Assembly (NCBI GenBank): GCA_965262775.1
Contig: CBDHFT010000006.1
Span: 310,001 to 374,000 of the forward strand
Direction: 5' to 3'
Source of the DNA: JASGCL01 sp965262775
GTDB taxonomy: Bacteria > Pseudomonadota > Alphaproteobacteria > JASGCL01
Length of the DNA stretch: 64,000 bases
Made by a program: the position numbers and the translations under genes. The notes under the pieces were generated by a model. The model saw nothing but the letters and a program-made list of their open reading frames with translations. It searched no databases and was not told the DNA's origin. Below, one piece after another: positions 8,376 through 15,312 of this stretch; position 1 is the first letter of the stretch; every line of letters starts with the position of its first letter.

Positions 8376-8747
8376 TTAAATTTCTATATCTTCTTGATTT
8401 TGAAATTGTGGTGAAGAAACTTTATAAACAGCAGGCTTTTTTTCTTTGATGAAATCTAAAATTTTATTCATATCATCGTCATCAATAGTGCCAAGCGTTT
8501 TATCTTTATCAATTCTTCCTGAGTATTCAACTATGGCTGCTGTAGCACAACCGACATAACTATCTTTTTTCAACATCTCTTTTGGGTATTTTGATTTTTC
8601 TAATTTTATATAGGGATAATAATTTTCATTTTCATTATTACTTGTTATAAGTGCAAAATAACATAATCCTTCATCGCTTTTGCCAAGAAAAATATGTCTG
8701 TGCTTATCTCTGTATCTAACAAAGAAAACATCCCCGACCCTTGCCAT
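8376..8747 (-). CDS. Putative MazF/PemK-like toxin partner of a Panacea antitoxin
   Basis: A 123-residue protein starting MARVGDVFFVRYR. I chose the ATG at 8747 because AGGGAAA lies 6-7 nt upstream; a TTG two codons earlier keeps the frame. The order of features resembles PemK/MazF ribonuclease toxins: an N-terminal GDVFFV strand, a central LKKDSYVGCATAAIVEYSGR, and a C-terminal TLGTIDDDDMNKILDFIK resembling the family ending. The basic/acid residues expected in a MazF active site are not clearly conserved, so catalysis is unproven. It lies 23 bp downstream of the Panacea-like gene and is convergent with the TPR-GT gene. The pair looks more AT-rich than its surroundings, consistent with acquisition. 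Confidence 0.5.
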   Translation of the reverse strand: MARVGDVFFVRYRDKHRHIFLGKSDEGLCYFALITSNNENENYYPYIKLEKSKYPKEMLKKDSYVGCATAAIVEYSGRIDKDKTLGTIDDDDMNKILDFIKEKKPAVYKVSSPQFQNQEDIEI

Positions 8748-8770
8748 AATCAATTTCCCTAATATTATTT

Positions 8771-9328
8771 TTAAACAGCAATATAGGCGGAGCGGCTGGC
8801 AATATCGTTGATGGTAGATTTTTTAACTGATGAATCATAAAAATCCCTGTAATCCATGTCAGCATAATTGGCGTTGCCACGTGCGTTCCATGCCTTATAC
8901 CATGCAGGGTGGTCATGAGAAATTGTGGTTAATTCTGAAAAGTTTTTATCTTTATAAGTCTGCCAAATATCATCTAATATTTTTTTACTGTCGCTTGATA
9001 GAAATTGCCCAACATTATTTGGCATGGCGGTGATAATAATTTTATTATCTTGTCTTTTTATTGGTAAAGGATAGCCGTCCGCCAGTCCCGCAGAGGTGTT
9101 ATTAATAATATCAAGAGCTTCTTGATTAATTGGACCAAATTTTAAGGCCTTATAACACCCGCCAAACATAGGGGTTAAGGTTTTATTCATGCTGGCAACA
9201 TCAGCAAAGAACAGCAGTTTCATGGCTTGATGAATGCCAAGTTCTTTGTTATTTGTTTTTTGCGCTAAATAGCAAATGCCATCAATAATGGCTTTTTCGC
9301 TACAGCCAAATATCATCATCTTTGTCAT
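8771..9328 (-). CDS. Panacea (DUF4065/SocA-like) domain protein, putative antitoxin
   Basis: A 185-residue protein. MKLLFFADVASMN (about 36-48), the glycine-containing GGCYKALKFGPINQEALDI (56-74) and the later HDHPAWYKAWN near residue 140 follow the pattern of the Panacea domain, known from SocA of Caulobacter and from diverse toxin-antitoxin pairs where it neutralises an adjacent toxin. It is transcribed first and the toxin-like gene follows within 23 bp, the usual antitoxin-toxin order. No clear SD precedes the ATG at 9328, and MMIFG a few codons in is an alternative start. Autoregulation is possible, but no helix-turn-helix domain is evident. Confidence 0.72.
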   Translation of the reverse strand: MTKMMIFGCSEKAIIDGICYLAQKTNNKELGIHQAMKLLFFADVASMNKTLTPMFGGCYKALKFGPINQEALDIINNTSAGLADGYPLPIKRQDNKIIITAMPNNVGQFLSSDSKKILDDIWQTYKDKNFSELTTISHDHPAWYKAWNARGNANYADMDYRDFYDSSVKKSTINDIASRSAYIAV

Positions 9329-9398
9329 GGTATAGTTGTATCATGACTCGTTAGCCGATGTAAAGCAATTTCAGAAAAACTCCTGGCGATAAAAAACA

Positions 9399-9441
9399 AT
9401 AAAAAAAAACCCCGCCAGAAAAAACTTCGGGCGGGGTTTTT
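9399..9441 (-). terminator. Terminator of the first porin gene (bidirectional)
   Basis: CCCCGCC (9410-9416) and GGCGGGG (9430-9436) form a perfect 7-bp GC stem around a 13-nt loop. Nine A residues flank the left side (a T-tract for minus-strand transcripts) and five T residues the right. It ends the porin transcript about 50 bp after its stop codon. Confidence 0.85.
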
Positions 9442-9485
9442 AATATGAAATAGAAAACCTATTTTCTTTGTTCTAAACTAAATAA

Positions 9486-10538
9486 TTAGAAAGAAACTTG
9501 GCTGGCAAGAACCCAAGAGTAACCTTTGTCAGTGAAGTTTGTGTCATAACCAAGGGTTTGGTTGAAGTTTTCACTCCAAGCATAACCCAAGCCAACACCA
9601 AAGTGGTTGTCAGACTCGGCGCCTGCACGGCTGCTTTGAGCAAACAACATACCAAGGGTTAAGCCAGCGACGCGGGGAGTGTCAAATGCGACACCAACTT
9701 CCCATGTGCTGAAGGCATTAACTTTGGCAGTATCGTTATGCAAATTGTGGTATGCACCATTGACGGTAACGCCAATGTTTTTGCCATCGGTATAGCCAAC
9801 TTGTGCGCCAGCGGTATAGCCGCTTGCATCAACAGTTGTTGAGCCATTGCCTTGGTTGGAGTATAAACCGCCAAAAGCAACCGCCAAGGTCACGGGACCA
9901 AAGGCGTTGTCATAACGGGCGACAGCACTGTGGGTTGGACCCAAAGGCAATGCGCCAGTAGCGCGTTTTGCGCCATTAGCAGTGGTTTGACCAGAGCTAA
10001 AGCTATAGCCTAATTTGACACCATAGATAGATGGGGTTTCATAGCTCACGCCCAAGGGCTTTGCGCTAGCAACCAAATCAAGGCTGTCCCAATTATATTG
10101 GCTGTTGGCGATTGATTCACCATCTTGTGAATAACCTGGAACAATACCCGATGAAGAGATTTTGTTGTTGGTTACCACGGTGTTATCGCGACCAATGGTT
10201 ACTTTACCAAAATATTTTTGGCCAAAATAAACATAGGCTTTGTCTGCACCATCGGCACCATCAAATGGGCGATAACGCAAATAAGCACCATAGGTCATGT
10301 TCAAAGTGCTGGCTTGGCCATCAGCTTTGACACTGATGTAATTGCGCCAAGATGGCAAAGCCAACTGAGTGCCTGCGCTGTCGCTGCCTTGAATGGTGGC
10401 ACCAACGGTCCCACCGATAGAGGCTTTCATGCCAGCTTTTTGGTCTTTCATCATGGACGCAGTTTGTGCGTTTGCCGATGAAGCAACCAAAGTAAGGGCG
10501 CCAAGGATAGCCGAAGTGCCCAATAGTATTTTTTTCAT
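9486..10538 (-). CDS. Gram-negative general porin (paralogue 1)
   Basis: A 350-residue outer-membrane beta-barrel. The start at 10538 is chosen because AGGAAA lies just upstream and it begins a clean signal peptide MKKILLGTSAILGALTLVAS ending in SANA-Q; an upstream ATG at 10571 would add 11 unlikely residues. The mature part has alternating hydrophobic/polar strands, the YGAYLRYRPFDGADGADKAY loop region and a C-terminal phenylalanine (QVSF) used by the BAM machinery. It is clearly paralogous to the porin at 10960-12015, which shares the GADKxYVYxGQKYFG, AGAQVGYTDGKNIG and GVGLGYAWSENF blocks. It forms diffusion channels for small solutes, probably as a trimer. It is monocistronic with its own terminator. 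Confidence 0.93.
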   Translation of the reverse strand: MKKILLGTSAILGALTLVASSANAQTASMMKDQKAGMKASIGGTVGATIQGSDSAGTQLALPSWRNYISVKADGQASTLNMTYGAYLRYRPFDGADGADKAYVYFGQKYFGKVTIGRDNTVVTNNKISSSGIVPGYSQDGESIANSQYNWDSLDLVASAKPLGVSYETPSIYGVKLGYSFSSGQTTANGAKRATGALPLGPTHSAVARYDNAFGPVTLAVAFGGLYSNQGNGSTTVDASGYTAGAQVGYTDGKNIGVTVNGAYHNLHNDTAKVNAFSTWEVGVAFDTPRVAGLTLGMLFAQSSRAGAESDNHFGVGLGYAWSENFNQTLGYDTNFTDKGYSWVLASQVSF

Positions 10539-10613
10539 TGCTGTTTTTCCTTTCAAGAAAAATAGTTGCAATAATTATTGACTAGACGCTAAGTCCAGCA
10601 TGTCCACAAATAA

Positions 10614-10626
10614 TGCACATTGTGCA
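10614..10626. repeat. 13-bp palindrome upstream of porin 1
   Basis: TGCACA-T-TGTGCA is a perfect inverted repeat with one central base, about 76 bp upstream of the porin 1 start codon. Size and position suit an operator for a dimeric regulator or a short mRNA leader hairpin; the bound factor is unknown. Confidence 0.45.
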
Positions 10627-10770
10627 ATGAAAAATTGTGCCCCGCTTTTTTACCGTCTAACCGGTTTTGTGCAAAAAAGTTAAAATGCGCCAGGGATTAT
10701 TTGTCCCCCCCTGGTATATCCCAACCCTTGCAACCCAATTGTAGCAGAATCCTTTTAGCTGTCAAATATA

Positions 10771-10808
10771 ATAATATACATTAAATCATTGATATATATG
10801 TATATTAT
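10771..10808. repeat. AT-rich inverted repeat between the two porins
   Basis: ATAATATACAT (10771-10781) and ATGTATATTAT (10798-10808) are perfect 11-bp complements separated by 16 bp. It lies about 230 bp upstream of porin 1 and just beyond the porin 2 terminator. It could be a regulator site or cruciform; low base complexity weakens the case. Confidence 0.45.
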
Positions 10809-10831
10809 ATTTTATTACTCGGTAAAAGGGC

Positions 10832-10918
10832 AAAAAAAACGCCAAACCGCCCACCCAATATTTGCAAAACAAAATAGAAAAGATTTTGTTTGAAAATTAT
10901 CGGGGGACGATTTGGCGC
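10832..10918 (-). terminator. Terminator of the second porin gene
   Basis: CGCCAAA (10840-10846) pairs with TTTGGCG (10911-10917). An inner hairpin AAACAAAAT/ATTTTGTTT (about 10867-10891) brings the arms together. In the minus direction the structure ends in eight T residues (complement of 10832-10839). It begins about 40 bp after the porin 2 stop. Confidence 0.65.
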
Positions 10919-10959
10919 AAAATAAAGGTTCTAGATTTAGTTAGCTAGAGTTTGTTTGG

Positions 10960-12015
10960 TTAGAATGAAACCTGGTTAGCCAGAACCCATGACCAACCAT
11001 TGTTGCCCGCGTTGCCGCCAAAGGCACGGTCGTAACCGATGGTTTGGGTGAAGTTCTCACTCCAAGCATAGCCAAGCCCGACGCCGACATGGTAATTTTT
11101 GATACCTGTTTTATCGGCACTGCCAAACAATGCCCCGAAGCTTAGGCCCGCAACGCGTGGCGTGTTAAGCCCCAAACCGACGCCCCAACCATTGGCATAT
11201 TGTGGCCCATTGGTGGCGTGGCTGTAATTACCATTGACGCTTAGGCCGATGTTTTTACCATCGGTGTAGCCAACTTGCGCCCCCGCGGTGACCGCGGTTA
11301 CGCGTTGGGTGGCGTTAAAGTTTTGCCCAACCCGACCGCCAGCCTGAACCGCCAACGAAACGGGGCCAAAGGCACCGTCATAACGGGCAAAGAAATCGTG
11401 GGTTGTGCCGAGCGGCTGATCCAAGAAGTCTTTGGCGAAGGCTTTGCCTGGCGAGCTAGCCTGGCCACGCATGGCGTAGCTGTAACCCAATTTGACGCCG
11501 TAAACGGTGGGGGTCATGTAGCTGACCACGGTCGGTTTGGCACTTTGGGTTACGTTATAGACCGAGCCATAATTACCACCCGCCAAGGCATCGCCGTCAA
11601 TCGAAAGGCCTGGCACCAGTTCGGTGGGGGAGATTAAGGTTTTGCTCAACACACTTGAGTCACGACCAACGGTCAACGTCCCAAAGTATTTTTGTCCTAA
11701 ATAAACGTAGACTTTGTCCGCGCCCTTTGCCCCATCAAATGGACGATAACGCAAAAATGCCCCATAGGTTACCCCCCAGTTGGCGATTTGTCCATCGGCT
11801 TGAATCTTAATAAAGTTACGCCAAGACGGGAGAGAGAGGTCGGTTCCACTGTCGCGTGATCCCATAATGATGGCGCCAACCTTGCCCCCAACCGAAATTT
11901 TTAATCCCGGTTTTTGTTCAGTGGTTATTGGCGGTGTGGTTTGTGCATTGGCGACAGACGCCAACAAAGTAATAGCACCGATGCCTGACACGGTGGCTAA
12001 CAATATTTTTTTCAT
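10960..12015 (-). CDS. Gram-negative general porin (paralogue 2)
   Basis: A 351-residue porin. Signal peptide MKKILLATVSGIGAITLLAS ends in VANA-Q; the mature protein has the same LPSWRNFIKIQADGQ, FLRYRPFDGAKGADK and GYTDGKNIGLSVNG blocks as porin 1 and ends QVSF. A strong SD (AAGGAG) lies 6 nt before the ATG. The extracellular-loop regions (around 150-200 and 230-250) differ most from porin 1, suggesting different solute selectivity or antigenicity after a tandem duplication. It has its own terminator, a candidate promoter and an adjacent palindromic operator candidate, so it is probably regulated separately from porin 1. Confidence 0.93.
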   Translation of the reverse strand: MKKILLATVSGIGAITLLASVANAQTTPPITTEQKPGLKISVGGKVGAIIMGSRDSGTDLSLPSWRNFIKIQADGQIANWGVTYGAFLRYRPFDGAKGADKVYVYLGQKYFGTLTVGRDSSVLSKTLISPTELVPGLSIDGDALAGGNYGSVYNVTQSAKPTVVSYMTPTVYGVKLGYSYAMRGQASSPGKAFAKDFLDQPLGTTHDFFARYDGAFGPVSLAVQAGGRVGQNFNATQRVTAVTAGAQVGYTDGKNIGLSVNGNYSHATNGPQYANGWGVGLGLNTPRVAGLSFGALFGSADKTGIKNYHVGVGLGYAWSENFTQTIGYDRAFGGNAGNNGWSWVLANQVSF

Positions 12016-12103
12016 TGTTTTCTCCTTACAAAAAAGAATTGTTAAAAGAGATCGAGCAAATAATAAAAAAATTGTCCCGTCTTATATGCGCCCCCACGAT
12101 CGA

Positions 12104-12131
12104 TTTATATTTGTAACGGGTTGTGCGTTAA
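12104..12131 (-). promoter_or_regulatory. Candidate porin 2 promoter
   Basis: On the minus strand, TTAACG (12126-12131) and TATAAA (12104-12109) are 16 bp apart, about 90 bp upstream of the ATG. The -35 is imperfect, which would fit activation from the adjacent palindrome. Confidence 0.4.
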
Positions 12132-12135
12132 AATA

Positions 12136-12155
12136 ATTAGAATGATGATTCTAAT
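12136..12155. promoter_or_regulatory. Palindromic operator candidate upstream of porin 2
   Basis: ATTAGAAT-GATG-ATTCTAAT is a perfect 8+8 inverted repeat ending 5 bp upstream of the candidate -35. The TTAGAA/TTCTAA half-sites recall the iron control element bound by Irr, a Fur-family protein of alphaproteobacteria; the match is from memory and the spacing may differ. A Fur-family gene lies at 49960. Confidence 0.4.
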
Positions 12156-12514
12156 ATTGGCTATCAATTGTCCGCCATTAATTGGGTATTGGTGGCACCA
12201 TTTGTTATGCGCAGACCCTTCGGACGACTTGCTGATATTTATTTTTATACCTGCTCGTCTACGCTTATTACATTTGGGTGCCTGTCCCTTATCAATATTC
12301 CTCATCAATATTTATTGTCAATATTGTCCCCTTACATAACTCAACCCCTCACGCCAACAATTATAACAGAATAAAGACGACTGTCAAAGGCGAAATAATA
12401 AAAATCCACCAATCGGCAAATAAAAATTACTAAACAATTTTAAATTATATAGCGCAAAACAATTTGTGGGGTTCGTGTCATGGGCGCAACGATGGCGCGC
12501 AACAACGGATAAAT
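12156..12514. other. Non-coding stretch between porin 2 and the DUF3576 gene
   Basis: About 360 bp in which I see no credible gene. Short open frames on both strands lack an SD, conserved composition or recognisable motifs. No terminator was identified after the DUF3576 gene. Confidence 0.5.
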
Positions 12515-13051
12515 TTAACGTTGGGTGTCGGCGATTTTTATTTCGCGGGCGCGGCTTAATATCGCCAATTCTAATTTGTTGACCATGTCGGGCGACACCG
12601 CAACATCGCGCCAATTATTACCCGTCGCGACTTGCTTAAAAACCTTAACCCTGACAGCATCGGCACGCAAAATATTACCAAATAAAAATACATTGATTTT
12701 GTAACGTTCGTCTTGGTTTTGTTGACTGGGGATAGCCGCCCAATCGGTAATAATAACGCCGCCAAACGGATCAACCTGGGCCATGGGCATGAAGCCCAAG
12801 GTTTCTAAACTGGCACGCCATAGGTAGGTATTGACCGCGGTGTTGGTTAAGGTGCCGCCGCCGCCCAAATTGTCATCGCCACGGTTAACCCGCGAAAAAT
12901 TTTCATTGTTGTTGCCAAAGGCATAGCCAGTGCGACTGACGTATCCCGTGGTTTCTTTAGTAGGGCGAGTATTTTCGACAAGGTTGTTGTCAATACTAGA
13001 ACAGCCCGATAAATTGAGCGATAAACAAAGCAACCAAAGCCATGGGCGCAA
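12515..13051 (-). CDS. DUF3576 family lipoprotein
   Basis: A 178-residue predicted lipoprotein of a family found mostly in alphaproteobacteria and without a defined biochemical role. The signal peptide MRPWLWLLCLSLNLSGC carries a lipobox (Cys17). The mature part contains NTYLWRASLETLGFMPMAQVD and DPFGGVIITDW, typical of DUF3576. The only plausible start after the in-frame stop is a TTG at 13051; no SD is seen. A strong promoter lies at 13175-13203, leaving a leader of about 115 nt. An ATG at about 13113 in another frame opens a hydrophobic stretch, but that reading does not join the conserved domain. Confidence 0.85.
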   Translation of the reverse strand: MRPWLWLLCLSLNLSGCSSIDNNLVENTRPTKETTGYVSRTGYAFGNNNENFSRVNRGDDNLGGGGTLTNTAVNTYLWRASLETLGFMPMAQVDPFGGVIITDWAAIPSQQNQDERYKINVFLFGNILRADAVRVKVFKQVATGNNWRDVAVSPDMVNKLELAILSRAREIKIADTQR

Positions 13052-13174
13052 ACCAACGCGCGCCGAAGGATTTTAAACAATATCGAGGAACCCAAAATAG
13101 ATATTAATTTCATGATTTTTTGTATAGACGATTCGTTGATGAGAATGGGCGAATGAAGCAATGGCTTACGGTTG

Positions 13175-13203
13175 GTATAACAACAGACCGTCAATATTGT
13201 CAA
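13175..13203 (-). promoter_or_regulatory. Promoter of the DUF3576 lipoprotein gene
   Basis: A perfect TTGACA (13198-13203) and TTATAC (13175-13180) are separated by 17 bp on the minus strand. It is one of the best sigma-70 matches in the window. Confidence 0.7.
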
Positions 13204-13335
13204 TCTCAACTTGTTAGTTTTTTTACAGCTTGGGGTTATATGTGCCCGCGCTACCCACGCCACTGCAATTGCTTGCTACAATTTATTACAATCAATTGTG
13301 CAACGCGGGTGATGGATGCCGAAGCAAGGTTGCAA

Positions 13336-13369
13336 AGCAAAGTGAGAAAAAATTTTTTCTCACTTTGCT
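13336..13369. repeat. Perfect 34-bp palindrome after the cytochrome b561 gene
   Basis: The arm AGCAAAGTGAGAAAAAA (13336-13352) is followed at once by its exact reverse complement (13353-13369) with no spacer. It lies 18 bp after the cytochrome b561 stop codon. As RNA it would form a long hairpin without a following T-tract; as DNA it is a perfectly symmetric site. I did not find a second copy in the window. The rest of the 13052-13386 gap holds only the DUF3576 promoter. Confidence 0.85.
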
Positions 13370-13386
13370 GGGTTGCTGCGTCCCAC

Positions 13387-14088
13387 TTAAAAAGCAGTCA
13401 AGGGCACAATGCCCAACAATTGGGGCGAGATAATGATAGCCCAGGTTATGATGGCCGCTATGACGATGGTGATAATAGCAGGCAGAATAAGTTTGCCAAA
13501 ATTGGTAGAGATAGAATTATTTACCAATTTTTTGCCAGTTATCATCGCGGGCAACAAATTTTGTTTTTTTCCCAGCAAATACCAGAAAACAGCCAACACA
13601 TGGACCGATATCAAAGTTATGATAATCACAGGCATGACTTCGGTGTGGATAAAGTTGAACAAGCCTTTCAAATCGGCATTTTGAAATAATGGCGATAATT
13701 CATGGGCATAGGTAACGCCCTCGTAAGTTTTTTGCATCGACATGCCCAGCAAGGATTGCAACCCCAAAGCCAATAAAAGCGCAAAGGTCATGGCCCAACC
13801 CAATGGCGTATGGCCATCGGTATATTCGGGTTTGCGGTTAAAAAGAGTGGGGATGTAGCGAGGAATACGGAACAAGGCGCAAATTCCAGGGATAATACGC
13901 GACTGCTTACTGCCGACAAAGCCCCATAAAATACGGAAAATGACCAGCATCAACACAACTTTGCCCAAGATAATATGGACGGAAAATATTTTTTCCTCGG
14001 CGGTAATAAAAAGAGCCAATATTGACAGGGCCAAGGCCCAATGATTAATGCGAATAACGCCTTCCCAAACTTTTGTTTTTTGTGTCAT
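13387..14088 (-). CDS. Cytochrome b561 family protein
   Basis: A 233-residue inner-membrane haem protein with four to five hydrophobic helices. It resembles the cytochrome b / Ni,Fe-hydrogenase I cytochrome b subunit group (CybB-like): RINHWALALSILALF (His16), SVHIILGKVVLMLVIFR (His38), AHELSPLFQ and FIHTEVMPVIIITLISVHVL supply the expected haem-ligand histidines. It probably passes electrons between quinones and a periplasmic partner. No hydrogenase or c-type cytochrome gene is adjacent, so the partner is unknown. It is monocistronic with a good promoter at 14142-14170 and a perfect palindrome just after the stop. Confidence 0.85.
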   Translation of the reverse strand: MTQKTKVWEGVIRINHWALALSILALFITAEEKIFSVHIILGKVVLMLVIFRILWGFVGSKQSRIIPGICALFRIPRYIPTLFNRKPEYTDGHTPLGWAMTFALLLALGLQSLLGMSMQKTYEGVTYAHELSPLFQNADLKGLFNFIHTEVMPVIIITLISVHVLAVFWYLLGKKQNLLPAMITGKKLVNNSISTNFGKLILPAIITIVIAAIITWAIIISPQLLGIVPLTAF

Positions 14089-14141
14089 GTTCTTATAAAT
14101 AGATAGATTATGTTATTTTGATGATTGTTTTTGATGCGTTG

Positions 14142-14170
14142 AGTGTAAATGATTCCCAACAATCGGTCAA
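14142..14170 (-). promoter_or_regulatory. Cytochrome b561 promoter
   Basis: TTGACC (14165-14170) and TACACT (14142-14147) are 17 bp apart on the minus strand, placing the start of transcription about 45 nt before the ATG. Confidence 0.6.
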
Positions 14171-14220
14171 GTATCAAAACCACCCCCTTTTAGGCAAGCT
14201 TTTTACTACAAGCGGCGTTT

Positions 14221-15303
14221 TTAGTCTTTCAAAGCAATAAAACTCTCGGGTTTGGCGCATATATAAAGGGTAGTGCCAATGGCATGGGCATAATCGTCGC
14301 CCTTTAAACGAGTTGGGTTTTGTTCGCTGGTGCGGATAATAAAACCACTTTTGCATTTTACATGATAAAAGGTGAAGTTGCCTTGATAAGAAAATCCAAT
14401 TACTTTGCCTTCGCAGACTGTATTGGCATCTTTCTTTTCGCTGATAAAGAGTTTCTCGGGCCTTATCGCCAAACTGACGGTTTGCCCAACGGTTAGCCAG
14501 GCGGGGGCGGCAATGTCAACATCCTGCCCCAATTGTTTGCAGGATAGGGTGGCAAGGCTGGCGGATTTTTTGATAACCTTGGCATCGTCAAACAAATTAA
14601 CCGAACCAATAAAATCGGCGGTAAAGCGAGTCTCAGGATATTCATAAATTTGCCCTGGCGTGCCGATTTGCATTATTTTTCCATTGTTCATGATAGCCAT
14701 GCGCTCGGCAAGGCCCAAAGCCTCCGACTGGTCATGGGTGACAACAATGAATGTTACGCCCGTTTCACGCTGCAACCTGGTTAATTCCACCTGCATCGCG
14801 TGGCGTAATTTTGCATCCAGCGCCGACAATGGCTCATCCAGCAACAACACCTTGGGTTGCTTAACCAAGGCACGGGCCAAGGCAACGCGCTGCCTCTGAC
14901 CACCCGATAATTGTTCGGGCATGCGGTCTTGATATTGAGTCATATGAACCTGCTCCAGCGCTTGCTTGACGCGCTGTTGAACATCGGCCTTGCTACGTTT
15001 TTCTATTTTTAGCCCGTAAGCAATATTGTCAGAAACCGACATATGGGGAAAAACGGCGTAGGATTGAAACACCATGTTGACAGGGCGTTTTTCGGGGGGA
15101 AAACCCGCGGCATCTTCGCCATTGATAAGCACGCGCCCCGACGTGGGAACTTCGAACCCTGCTATCATCCGCAACAGCGTGGTCTTGCCACAGCCCGACG
15201 GGCCGAGCAAAGCAAAGAATTCATTTTCTTTTATGTCAATGCTGACATTGTCAACCGCGGTTGATTTGCCAAATATTTTGGTTACATGTTCGATGGTTAT
15301 CAT
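14221..15303 (-). CDS. potA: Spermidine/putrescine ABC transporter, ATP-binding protein
   Basis: A 360-residue ATPase that powers polyamine uptake. It has Walker A GPSGCGKTT (34-42), the ABC signature LSGGQRQRVALARAL, Walker B KVLLLDEPLSALD and the switch VTHDQSEALGLAERM. A C-terminal TOBE-like domain (about 280-350) follows, as in the MalK/PotA group. It is the last gene of the potD-potB-potC-potA operon, 9 bp after potC. In this family the C-terminal domain can sense regulatory signals. The specificity call (polyamine rather than another cation) comes from the whole operon, especially the binding protein. Confidence 0.92.
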   Translation of the reverse strand: MITIEHVTKIFGKSTAVDNVSIDIKENEFFALLGPSGCGKTTLLRMIAGFEVPTSGRVLINGEDAAGFPPEKRPVNMVFQSYAVFPHMSVSDNIAYGLKIEKRSKADVQQRVKQALEQVHMTQYQDRMPEQLSGGQRQRVALARALVKQPKVLLLDEPLSALDAKLRHAMQVELTRLQRETGVTFIVVTHDQSEALGLAERMAIMNNGKIMQIGTPGQIYEYPETRFTADFIGSVNLFDDAKVIKKSASLATLSCKQLGQDVDIAAPAWLTVGQTVSLAIRPEKLFISEKKDANTVCEGKVIGFSYQGNFTFYHVKCKSGFIIRTSEQNPTRLKGDDYAHAIGTTLYICAKPESFIALKD

Positions 15304-15312
15304 TTTTTTCTC

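Larger units (their letters stand above)
10539..10831. promoter_or_regulatory. Upstream region of porin 1 with two inverted repeats
   Basis: About 290 bp without a gene. It contains the SD, a compact palindrome at 10614-10626 and a longer AT-rich inverted repeat at 10771-10808, both listed separately. I could not identify a convincing -35/-10 pair for porin 1, so the promoter may depend on an activator or an alternative sigma factor. Confidence 0.4.

Noticed and set aside
12105..12374. Several short frames on both strands between porin 2 and the DUF3576 gene
   Set aside because: No SD, odd composition, overlap each other and the promoter/operator region.
13120..13689. 189-residue plus-strand frame across the cytochrome b561 gene and its downstream gap
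   Set aside because: It is antisense to a clear cytochrome b561, has no SD and no recognisable motif.
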